A stretch of 64,000 nucleotides of DNA, taken from Ambrosia x helenae. Its lineage: Eukaryota > Streptophyta > Magnoliopsida > Asterales > Asteraceae. Both the position numbers and the translations under genes were made by a program. Below the pieces are notes generated by a model. The model saw nothing but the letters and a program-made list of their open reading frames with translations. It searched no databases and had not been told where the DNA came from. Every line of letters starts with the position of its first letter. Positions within the stretch are counted from its first letter, which is position 1. Below are positions 55,702 to 64,000 of this stretch, piece after piece. The stretch lies in the NCBI GenBank assembly GCA_030844895.1, contig CM061228.1, forward strand, positions 59,784,033-59,848,032. The letters run 5' to 3'.

Positions 55702-55958
55702 ATGGCAGGACGTCGTGGTGGTCGCGTTGGTGGTCGTGTTGGTGGCCGGAATGGCGGTGGACGTAATGGGGGTCGTGGCAACATCAGCATGACCCAGGCG
55801 GAGCTGAATAATCTGATCCAGGAGCACGTGGCAGCTGCTATTGCTGCGCAGCAGGCCGCCCACCAGGGCCATGGTGGTAATTTAATTACTCCTACCCTCA
55901 TTCCTTATCTTTTGTCGTGTGATGATCGTTTTCTGACCATGTCCACTGTACTTATAAG
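55702..55958 (+). pseudogene. Element C gag N-terminus, disconnected from the main ORF
   Basis: ATG 55702 starts a Gly/Arg-rich segment (AGRRGGRVGGRVGGRNGGG), then MTQAELNNLIQEHVAAAIAAQQ, matching B. After GHGG at 55876 the B-type intron donor is present (GGTG/GTAATT), but no AG occurs before 55957 and use of that AG gives the wrong frame. The frame of the main ORF reads HVHCTYK just upstream of 55959 and has TGA at 55923. So the N-terminal 58 residues are cut off, unless a frameshift restores them. Confidence 0.7.
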
Positions 55959-58900
55959 ATGTTCCAGGACTGCAAGCCCCATAACTTCAGTGGGACTGAG
56001 GGGGCTGTGGGACTACTCCGTTGGTTGGAGAAGGTTGAGTCTGCTTTCTCCATGTGCAACTGCCCTGAGGAGTTTCGTGTGAAGTATGCTTCGGGGACGT
56101 TTGAGGGACGCGCTTTGACTTGGTGGAATTCGACTGTACAGACTATTGGTTTACTGGAGGCCCATGCGTTGCCATGGACCGAATTTGTGTTTCGTTTGAA
56201 GATGGAGTACTGTCCCAGGGATGAGATCAAGAGTTTGGAGCACGAGTTGTGGAATCATCAGATGGTGGGATCTGAGATAGAGGAGTATACCACTCGCTAC
56301 CATGAGTTGGCACTTTTGTGCCCGGATTCTGTGACGCCTGAATATAAGGTTATTGAGTTCTACATCAGTGGGTTGGTGCCTGAGATTCGCGGGTTGGTGA
56401 CCGCTAATGATGCTACTACACTTCGGGATACCATTCGATTGGCTCACAGGTTGACTAAACAGAAGGTTCAGGAGGGTCTTTTGCCTCCTAAGGGTACTGT
56501 GGTGAAGACCTGTGACAGCAACAAGAGGAAATGGGATAACACGGGTAAGGGTACGGCGCAGTCTCAGCAGCATAAGAAGTTTGAGACTACGGGTTCGTCT
56601 TCTGGGCAAAAGCAGGGTGGTTATACTGGTAGGCTGCCTAGGTGTGATCGTTGTGGGTATCATCATGTGGGAAATTGTAGCTTTTGTACCCGTTGCAAGA
56701 AGAACGGGCATCAGGCCCAGACGTGTAGGGTGAATCTTCAGACTCAGCAACAGGTGGTTGCCCCTACTACTACTACCACTGCTGCACCTAGGGGTAACCA
56801 GGGATGTTTTAACTGTGGGGAGACAGGGCACTTTAAGAAGGACTGCCCCAAACTGAAGCAAGGGAATGCTGGGAGGAATGACAGGGGCAACGGGGGTGGC
56901 GGCAGGAACGCGCGCGCCTTCGTCATTGGGTCGGGCGAGGCCCGTCAGGATCCGGATACTGTTACTGGTACGTTTCTTCTTTGTGATCGTTATGCCTCCG
57001 TTTTATTTGATTCGGGTGCCGACAAGAGTTTTATATCTGTTGAGTTTAGCCGACTGTTAGACATTGTACCGACCCCCTTAGAGGTTAAGTATCTTATAGA
57101 ATTGGCTGATGGTAAGAATATTGAGGCAACTCATATTCTTAAGGGATGCCAGTTGGAACTATCGGGGTTATCTTTTCCTATCGACCTCATGCCGGTATCA
57201 TTGGGTAGTTTCGACGTTGTAGTAGGTATGGATTGGTTGTCCTTATATCGCGCGGAGATCGTTTGCTTCGATAAAATCATTCGCCTCCCTCTCCTGGATG
57301 GAGAGATTCTTTTGGTTCATGGCGAGAAAAGTGGAGTTCCCTTGAGCATCATTTCGTGTATGAAGGCGTATAAGTATTTACGTAAGGGGTATTCCGCGAT
57401 CTTAGCTCTTGTTTCGGTTTCATCTAACGATGAGAAGAGGATCGAGGACATTCCTGTTGTTCGTGATTTTCCCGACGTATTCCCCGATGATTTGCCTGGC
57501 CTTCCACCTCACCGTCAGGTTGAATTTAACATTGATCTTACGCCCGGTGCGGCGCCTATTGCCCGAGCTCCTTACCGCCTTGCACCTCCCGAGATGCAAG
57601 AATTATCTAACCAACTGCAGGAGTTGTTAGAAAAAGGGTTCATTAGACCTAGTTCATCCCCGTGGGGAGCTCCTATCCTATTTGTCAAAAAGAAAGATTG
57701 GAGCCTTCGTATGTGTATTGATTACTGGGAACTGAACAAGGTAACCATCAAGAATCGTTACCCGCTTCCTCGAATTGATGATTTATTCGATCAGCTCCAA
57801 GGCTCCAGTTTTTATTCCAAGATAGATCTGAGGTCTGGGTATCATCAACTGCGGGTACAAGAAGCTGACATTCCAAAGACCGCCTTTCGTACACGCTATG
57901 GCCACTCCGAGTTCCTGGTCATGCCCTTCGGTCTTACGAATGCACCTGCTGTTTTCATGGACTTGATGAACCGCGTTTGCAAGCCCTATCTCGATAAATT
58001 CGTTATCGTGTTTATCGACGACATTTTGGTTTATTCTAAGAACGAGACGGATCATGAGGAACACTTACGATTAGTCTTGGAACTTTTGAGACGGGAGCAG
58101 TTGTATACTAAGTTCTCAAAGTGTGATTTCTGGTTACGTGAAGTACAATTCCTAGGGCATGTGGTTAATGAACTAGGAATTCATGTCGATCGGGCCAAGA
58201 TTGAAGCTATTAAGGAATGGGAAGCACCAAAGACGCCATCTGAAGTGCGGCAATTCCTAGGCCTTGCGGGTTACTATCGTCGTTTCATTGAGGGATTTTC
58301 GAAGATCGCTCAACCCCTCACCACTCTTACCCGGAAAGACCGAAAGTTTGACTGGGGAGAACCGCAGGAATCAGCATTTCAGATGCTGAAACTTAAGCTT
58401 TGCTCTGCGCCCATCTTATCCTTACCTGAGGGTACGGATGATTTTGTTGTGTACTGTGACGCTTCCATTCGTGGTCTCGGCTGTGTGTTAATGCAGCGCG
58501 GGAAGGTTATTGCCTACGCCTCTCGCCAACTTAAGGTCCATGAAAAGAACTACACCACTCATGATTTAGAGTTGGGTGCAGTGATCTTTGCGTTGAAGAT
58601 CTGGAGACATTACTTGTACGGTACCAAGTGCGAAGTATACACCGATCACAAGAGTCTCCAGCATATCTTCGACCAGAAAGTATTAAACATGCGGCAGCGA
58701 CGTTGGGTTGAACTCCTGAACGACTATGACTGTGCCATCAAGTACCATCCTGGTAAGGCGAACGTTGTGGCAGACGCCTTGAGCAGGAAGGAGTCTGTGA
58801 AACCTCGTCGTGTTCGAGCCTTACAGCTCACCATTCATTCTTCGTTGCCTGACCAAATTCGTTCGGCTCAATTGGAAGCTTTGAAGGAGGAAAACCTTAA

Positions 58901-60314
58901 AGCTGAAACCATGCACGGTGCTGATGAACACCTCGAGCTTGGGTCTGATGGCCTGCATTACTTTGCCGAGCGCGTTTGGGTTCCTTTATTTGGGGGTTTG
59001 CGGGGGCTTGTCATGGACGAAGCTCACAAATCCCGGTATTCTATTCATCCGGGTTCCGATAAGATGTATCAGGACCTAACGATACTCTATTGGTGGCCCA
59101 ACATGAAGGCTGACATAGCTTCGTATGTCAGCAAATGTCTGACCTGTGCTAAGGTCAAGGTGGAGTACCAGAAGCCGTCTGGTCTCCTACAGCAACCTGA
59201 AATTCCTGAATGGAAATGGGAACGGATTACTATGGATTTTGTGACCAAACTTCCGAAGTCGCCCAGTGGTTGTGACATGATCTGGGTGATTGTCGACCGG
59301 TTGACAAAGTCCGCACATTTCCTCGCTATTAAAGAAACCGACAGTCTGGAGCGGTTGTCTCGTATCTATATTAAGGAAGTGGTTTCCAAGCACGGGGTGC
59401 CCGTCTCTATCATCTCCGATCGTGATCCTCGTTTCGCTTCCCGTTTCTGGAAACAATTACATAAAGCGTTAGGTACTCAACTGGACATGAGCACCGCATA
59501 TCATCCGCAAACTGACGGTCAGAGCGAGCGGACGATTCAGACGCTTGAAGACATGCTTCGAGCATGTGTCATCGATTTCGGTAAGAGTTGGGAGGTTCAC
59601 CTACCGTTGGTGGAATTCTCTTACAACAATAGTTACCACTCCAGCATTAAGGCGGCACCGTTCGAGGCTCTGTATGGACGGAAGTGTCGGTCCCCTCTTT
59701 GTTGGGCCGAAGTGGGCGAAAGCCAACTCACTGGTCCAGAAATGGTGTACGAAACTTCCGAAAAGATCGTACAAATTCGTAATCGTATGTCGGCAGCTCG
59801 TGATCGTCAGAAGAGCTACGCTGATCGTCGTCGCAAACCTTTGGAGTTCCAGGTTGGCGACAGGGTTTTATTGAAGGTATCTCCATGGAAGGGCGTTATA
59901 CGCTTCGGGAAGCGCGGCAAACTTAACCCTCGTTATGTCGGACCGTTCCCAATTCTGGACCGTATTGGGCCGGTGGCGTACAGACTTGACTTACCAGCCG
60001 AGCTTAGTGGCGTGCATAACGTCTTCCATGTCTCGAATCTTAAGAAGTGTTTGGCAGACGAATCTCTCGTAGTTCCTCTCGAAGAAATCAGAGTTGATGA
60101 TCGTTTACGTATTGTGGAGGAACCAGTTGAAATCTTAGATTATAAGATTCGTAGCCTTCGTCGGAGTAAAATCCGTATCGTTAAGGTTCGTTGGAATTCT
60201 AATCGTGGACCGGAGTTCACGTGGGAACGAGAAGATCAGATGAAGGCTAAGTACCCTCATCTATTTCCTAAGCGTGCGTTTGAATCGAACTATGTGGCCT
60301 CCAAAGATAAATGA
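55959..60314 (+). CDS. Element C gag-pol polyprotein (Ty3/gypsy chromovirus, Tekay/Del type)
   Basis: 1451 open codons ending at TGA 60312. Gag core (residues 1-200; MFQDCKPHNFSGTEG, TWWNSTVQTI). Zinc knuckles: CDRCGYHHVGNC and CTRCKKNGHQAQTC near residues 228-256, and CFNCGETGHFKKDC near 283. Protease FDSGADKSF near 351. RT near 555-760 with FIDDILVYS near 685. RNase H near 825-950 (YCDASIRGLGCV, TDHKSLQHIF). Integrase: HHCC zinc region near 1020-1065; DFVTKLP, ISDRDPRF and TDGQSERTIQ give D, D and E. Chromodomain-like tail near 1391-1445 (VKVRWNSNRGPEFTWERE). ATG 55959 is simply the first one in frame; natural gag starts upstream. At residue 590 the conserved DYRELN reads DYWELN (CGG to TGG), which may inactivate RT. 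Translation presumably yields one polyprotein that its protease cuts; the tail targets integration to certain chromatin. Confidence 0.95.
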   Translation: MFQDCKPHNFSGTEGAVGLLRWLEKVESAFSMCNCPEEFRVKYASGTFEGRALTWWNSTVQTIGLLEAHALPWTEFVFRLKMEYCPRDEIKSLEHELWNHQMVGSEIEEYTTRYHELALLCPDSVTPEYKVIEFYISGLVPEIRGLVTANDATTLRDTIRLAHRLTKQKVQEGLLPPKGTVVKTCDSNKRKWDNTGKGTAQSQQHKKFETTGSSSGQKQGGYTGRLPRCDRCGYHHVGNCSFCTRCKKNGHQAQTCRVNLQTQQQVVAPTTTTTAAPRGNQGCFNCGETGHFKKDCPKLKQGNAGRNDRGNGGGGRNARAFVIGSGEARQDPDTVTGTFLLCDRYASVLFDSGADKSFISVEFSRLLDIVPTPLEVKYLIELADGKNIEATHILKGCQLELSGLSFPIDLMPVSLGSFDVVVGMDWLSLYRAEIVCFDKIIRLPLLDGEILLVHGEKSGVPLSIISCMKAYKYLRKGYSAILALVSVSSNDEKRIEDIPVVRDFPDVFPDDLPGLPPHRQVEFNIDLTPGAAPIARAPYRLAPPEMQELSNQLQELLEKGFIRPSSSPWGAPILFVKKKDWSLRMCIDYWELNKVTIKNRYPLPRIDDLFDQLQGSSFYSKIDLRSGYHQLRVQEADIPKTAFRTRYGHSEFLVMPFGLTNAPAVFMDLMNRVCKPYLDKFVIVFIDDILVYSKNETDHEEHLRLVLELLRREQLYTKFSKCDFWLREVQFLGHVVNELGIHVDRAKIEAIKEWEAPKTPSEVRQFLGLAGYYRRFIEGFSKIAQPLTTLTRKDRKFDWGEPQESAFQMLKLKLCSAPILSLPEGTDDFVVYCDASIRGLGCVLMQRGKVIAYASRQLKVHEKNYTTHDLELGAVIFALKIWRHYLYGTKCEVYTDHKSLQHIFDQKVLNMRQRRWVELLNDYDCAIKYHPGKANVVADALSRKESVKPRRVRALQLTIHSSLPDQIRSAQLEALKEENLKAETMHGADEHLELGSDGLHYFAERVWVPLFGGLRGLVMDEAHKSRYSIHPGSDKMYQDLTILYWWPNMKADIASYVSKCLTCAKVKVEYQKPSGLLQQPEIPEWKWERITMDFVTKLPKSPSGCDMIWVIVDRLTKSAHFLAIKETDSLERLSRIYIKEVVSKHGVPVSIISDRDPRFASRFWKQLHKALGTQLDMSTAYHPQTDGQSERTIQTLEDMLRACVIDFGKSWEVHLPLVEFSYNNSYHSSIKAAPFEALYGRKCRSPLCWAEVGESQLTGPEMVYETSEKIVQIRNRMSAARDRQKSYADRRRKPLEFQVGDRVLLKVSPWKGVIRFGKRGKLNPRYVGPFPILDRIGPVAYRLDLPAELSGVHNVFHVSNLKKCLADESLVVPLEEIRVDDRLRIVEEPVEILDYKIRSLRRSKIRIVKVRWNSNRGPEFTWEREDQMKAKYPHLFPKRAFESNYVASKDK

Positions 60315-60450
60315 ATCTCGGGTCGAGATTCCTTTCAACTGGGGGATGATGTAACAACGGGAAAATTTTTCTTTTCTTTCTTCCTTTCGTCTCTTCATCT
60401 CCGGACTTCATTAAATTTTCGGGACGAAAATTCTTTCAACTGGGGGATGA
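60313..60450 (+). promoter_or_regulatory. Duplicated hairpin and polypurine tract, element C
   Basis: Hairpin GAATCTCG-GGT-CGAGATTC (60313-60331), tract ACTGGGGGATGATG with pseudo-start TGTAACAACGGG (60350), a pyrimidine-rich spacer, hairpin AATTTTCG-GGA-CGAAAATT (about 60414-60432), then ACTGGGGGATGA directly before the LTR start at 60451. The two modules are about 100 bp apart. B has the same pair, so the duplication predates their split. Confidence 0.85.
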
Positions 60451-60867
60451 TGTGACACCCGGCATATTCAGGTTAATACTTATTATACTTTACATTCATG
60501 CGTTTCATACTTTACATACATACGAGTCCATCTCAACGAAAACATTGAAAACAACTACTTAATATCATACTTGACTGGGTCAGTTGAGTCGTACCGATGA
60601 TTCGGGAATCATCGGGAGTCGTTACAATGGTTCGAGAGACCATTGGGTGTCGGTCCATAACCACGTGTACAAGAATCGGTGATTCGTGGAATCGCCGGGT
60701 TTAACGCACCCACGCAAGTCTCGAGTCCCGGGAATTGGTGATCGGGTGGGAACGTGTTATTTATCATGCATTATATGTTTACAATCATTATGTGACTTGT
60801 CGGTATGTGAATATGTGTTAACATATGTTAAAACGGGGTTTAACGCGCAAAACACACGAAAACAGCC

Positions 60868-61030
60868 CCTATAGGCGATTAGGGAAGCCCAATCGCCTAT
60901 AGGAGGGGCGAGTGGGGGACCTTAGGGGCGAGTAGGGGCTGATCGCATGACTGTTCATGCGATTAGGCCCCAATCGCATGAACTTACATGCGATTAGGCT
61001 TCCTAATCGCGTGTAAAGCTGCATAATCGC
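60868..61030. repeat. Palindrome array upstream of the TATA box, element C
   Basis: First hairpin CCTATAGGCGATT (60868-60880) with AATCGCCTATAGG (60891-60903): 13-bp perfect arms. Second CATGCGATT (60956-60964) with AATCGCATG (60972-60980). Third GCGATTAGG (60990-60998) with CCTAATCGC (61002-61010). The array stops about 30 bp before the TATA box. Confidence 0.9.
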
Positions 61031-61854
61031 GTGTTACGTGCTGGACGACTAGAAACGCTTATAAATACCACCCTTGACCTCCAAAACATCATTTGTGCAA
61101 CCCTAGCCGTCCCATAACATAACCCAACGCACAAACACCCTCTGGAACTCGTTTTTGCATCAAAACAACCATTTTCAAGCTTATTCCATCATCACCTCTT
61201 GAATACAAGGTGTGTTCTTCAAACCCAAACCTTTAAATGATTATGTTTTACTCCCTAAACGTCCAGACCTGACTTATAAATGTTTTTGTCTTTGAAAATC
61301 CATTTAAAACCGTTTTTAAACAAACCCACACCTTTACATGTGTTATATGTGTTATATGTGATTAAAGATAGAATTTTTAGGATTGAATCATGGTTGTTTT
61401 TGTGTTATTATGATGTTTATGGCTGTTACAAGTTAGTATGATGATGTCCTAGGAGTTTGAATGGTTTTGGTTGTGTATTGTTGATATTTGATGTTTTAAC
61501 CCATTTGAAGGATTTTGGATGATTAAGGATGATATGAGGTATGTTGTTGATTGAATGATGTTAGGGTTTGCTCTAGGATGATGCTAGAACAGTAGGATGC
61601 TATCGGAAAACGTGGTTATGCGATTTAATCTGAATAATTGCTATTTAGGGCAAGTTCTTGCATGTTGATGTGAAGTTTACATGCTAAGTTGCTATTTTGG
61701 GAAAACGCTCGCATTCGGAACTGTTAGAACGATGAAAACTTAGGGGTTTTGCTTGAAATATGTTTGTTAAGGTGTTAGGATGATTATTGGATGTTTTTAC
61801 ATGTTTCGGATCTGATTTGGAGCGTTAAACGCGCGAAATTGCATTGTGCAGCTG

Positions 61855-62035
61855 CAGCAGGCGATTAGCATCATAATCGCATGCTGTTATAGGCGATTAG
61901 GCCCCTTAGGGGGCGATTGGCATCCCAATCGCATGACTGTATAGGCGATTAGCATGCTGATTGCCTGTTGACCATCCCCAATCACATGTTGACTTTTCCC
62001 TAAATGCTAGTTTGATTCCTAATCGCGTGTAATGC
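61855..62035. repeat. Second palindrome array, element C 3' LTR (transcribed part)
   Basis: AGGCGATTAGCATCATAATCGCATG, GGCGATTAGGCCCCTTAGGGGGCGATTGG, ATCCCAATCGCATG and GGCGATTAGCATGCTGATTGCC-like units. About 800 bp downstream of the TATA box. The 5' LTR copy is at 53745-53930 and differs at one base in an arm (TCTCATG for TCGCATG). Confidence 0.85.
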
Positions 62036-63180
62036 TGCTGTATGTATATTTTAACATCCCGGAACATGATTTGACGCCTAGGAACATGATAGGAACCCCG
62101 GGATACACCCAATGACTTAGTAATACGTGTTCGGACCTGTTTACGCGTTAATTGGACATTATGCTAGACTAGGTGAACTGTTGCGCGTATTAAGTGTTTA
62201 ATTGCATAGGTGGCATGATGTCTTGTATTTATCTAACACATGAGATGTCGGGTCACCAATGGGATGTCGGGCCTTGTCTGGTGCGGTCGGTTAAACGTTT
62301 GAAACATCATTTCATATATACATGGTTATGGTCTGGACTACTAGGGACTAATCAACCTGCGGGTTGTTAGTCTAACACCTTATACGCTCGTCATGATAGG
62401 TCACCGGTATTAGGGGCCGTCTATTGAGCAAGTTTACTTGTCGTAGTGCGAAGAGCAGCATCAGGTGAGTTTCACGGCCCCGCCTTACGCTTTACATTTT
62501 GGGGGAGACACATGCTTATACTTATTACATAAATTATCATGTTATGCTAGTGGTTGATTCATTTACATACTATACGATACGTGAAGTCCCGGGGAAACCA
62601 TGAATATGCTGGATAGCATAACGGGGGAAATGTGGATAGATCTATTGGGATTGACAGACCCCACCCGTCGGCTGGGAGCCGGGCGGGTGCATATTGTCTC
62701 GGTCGTAAGCTAAATCATTTCAGGCAAAAATCATATTTCGTTGTCTGTAATGGTTTCCGGTCGTGGTAGTATAACTCATGCGTCTAGCTAACGCTATCAT
62801 TTCTGACATAGTGGTAACATGATGGCTTTTATTACTTTAAACGTTTAATATAAAACCTGTGAACTCACCGGCATTATTTGCTGACGTTTTTAGCATGTTT
62901 GTCTCAGGTCGTTGAGGTAGCAGCTTATCATAGGCGCACGGAGTCACACGGCGTCTAGGATTCATATGCATTGTCTTATCTTTTCCAGACTTAAGTACTT
63001 TTACATTTTGGGTTGTAATAAAAGTTACGCTTCCGCAGCGAATGGATTTATGAAAACTTGATGGTTGTTTATTTCATTTTACGTATCATATAGTGTCGTT
63101 TATTGTGACCGTTGACTTAGATCCTGGTTTGTCATGCGCCTCGCGGTAAAACCCCGCACGTGGAATATGAGGGTGTGACA

Positions 63181-64000
63181 AAATAATAACATTATAATGA
63201 TATGTTAAGTTTCCATCTAGATCCTTCGTTTGTACAGTGGTCATCAAAGACATTTAGGGCTGTGAAAACTGTTTGTAATTATGAATTTGAAAACACTGTT
63301 CTAATTTAAATTTATAGTTGTTCTCTAAGATATTATATTTATTACAAGTTAACTATTGCAAAGTCTGTTTTAAAATTCTGGTGACATCTTTCTTTAGTTG
63401 AAAATTATAGTTTTATGACAGTTGTTTGTTAACATCCGTTTGACTACTCATAAAATATTATATAGCCTGAACTTAGAATAGGTTTCCATATCAAATTTAT
63501 TAGTAGGACATTGAACACAATAATAATATTCATGTTAATAATTTAAACTGATGGTTATAATAACTTAAGTGAGTTATATGTAAATATTCAGTTTACATAT
63601 CTTAAAATATTACTTACAGTGACTATATTTCTGTCATTTGTTAAAAAAGTTTTTCATGGATTTTTATAAAAAAACTATAATTTCCCATTTTATAGATGGT
63701 GATATTTTAGTAGATTTTTTACTGATATAAAGTATATGTTTAGTAGATTTTTCCCACTTCAATTCATATGTGAGAACAATACATTTAATTGTTAATGTAA
63801 TATTAAATAATAATCTTTAAATTTAAGTTATATTTCCATCTAGATCCTTCGTTTGTATACTGCTCATCAAAGACTTTTAGGGCTCTGCGGGCTGTTTGTA
63901 ATTATGAATTTGAAAAGACTGATCTAATATAAATTTATATTTCATGTCATTAAAATATATTAAAATGATTACGGTTTTGAAGTATCTTTATTAAAAACAT
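63181..64000. other. AT-rich flank with a 108-bp direct repeat
   Basis: 63211-63318 and 63834-63940 are about 90% alike (TTCCATCTAGATCCTTCGTT at both starts) and about 623 bp apart. No coding features. This may be part of a longer-period tandem repeat or an older element that C entered. Confidence 0.7.

Larger units (their letters stand above)
60451..63180 (+). mobile_element. Element C 3' LTR, complete (2.73 kb)
   Basis: TGTGACACCCGGC...GAGGGTGTGACA. TATAAATA at 61060-61067. Palindrome arrays at 60868-61030 and 61855-62035. Intron-like segment 62465-62907. Possible polyadenylation signal AATAAA at 63017-63022. The right flank AAATA may be a 5-bp target duplication, but the left copy is lost. 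Confidence 0.95.

Noticed and set aside
56151..56861. 236-codon minus-strand ORF
   Set aside because: Antisense shadow of element C gag.
53799..62112. 68-codon minus-strand ORFs repeated in both C LTRs
   Set aside because: Identical only because the LTRs are; they run through the palindrome array.

Overview
This is a gene-poor, repeat-dense piece of a dicot plant nuclear genome, most likely Asteraceae. That guess rests on (i) Ty1/copia elements carrying an extra ORF after pol, of a kind I associate with daisy-family assemblies, and (ii) long-LTR Ty3/gypsy chromovirus elements of Tekay/Del type. Almost everything recognisable is transposable-element sequence in nested layers. The only host-type gene is a broken F-box gene at about 37.26-38.44 kb. 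A 100-base run of N (41547-41646) marks an assembly gap.

Layout. 1-17.05 kb: decayed copia elements. They comprise gag, coiled-coil and RT-RNase H remnants (0.8-3.5 kb), three degenerate copies of the extra third ORF (5.9-7.0, 8.0-9.5 and 14.5-16.7 kb), a gag-protease-integrase block (10.0-14.3 kb) whose RT is cut off, and a 320-bp copia LTR (16735-17054). 17.05-21.5 kb: gypsy-like element D, whose internal region has no gag or pol; its right LTR is 19560-21505. It sits in the integrase tail of gypsy element A, whose 3.04-kb LTR is 22145-25186. 25.45-31.42 kb: an L1-type LINE with ORF1 and ORF2, a poly(A) end and probable target-site duplications; a 343-bp element with a 10-bp duplication interrupts it. 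32.3-37.0 kb: a direct duplication of about 2.1-2.3 kb containing LTR-like debris, with a Helitron-like terminus between the copies. 38.4-41.5 kb: mostly unique non-coding sequence with one minus-strand tRNA-derived SINE. 41.6-52.8 kb: minus-strand gypsy element B and extra LTR pieces. 52.8-63.2 kb: plus-strand gypsy element C with a single 1451-codon polyprotein ORF. 63.2-64 kb: AT-rich flank with a 108-bp direct repeat.

How the parts work. Elements B and C follow the Ty3/gypsy order: LTR, initiator-tRNA-Met primer-binding site, Gly/Arg-rich N-terminus, gag with CCHC knuckles, protease, RT, RNase H, integrase, chromodomain-like tail, hairpin, polypurine tract, LTR. C is young: I counted about 13 differences between its LTRs over 2.25 kb. 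It nevertheless carries an Arg-to-Trp change in a core RT motif and lacks a gag splice acceptor that B retains. B has nearly identical LTR segments but two stops and four frameshifts.

The most interesting signals lie outside the ORFs: (1) a conserved 443-467-bp segment inside the LTRs of several element families with perfect-looking splice sites and a shared internal palindrome; (2) arrays of short palindromes in the B/C LTRs whose two arms change together; (3) a hairpin plus polypurine-tract module before every gypsy 3' LTR here, duplicated in B and C and apparently used as an alternative LTR start at 43687; (4) splice-acceptor-like sequence directly before the third ORF in two separate copia copies.
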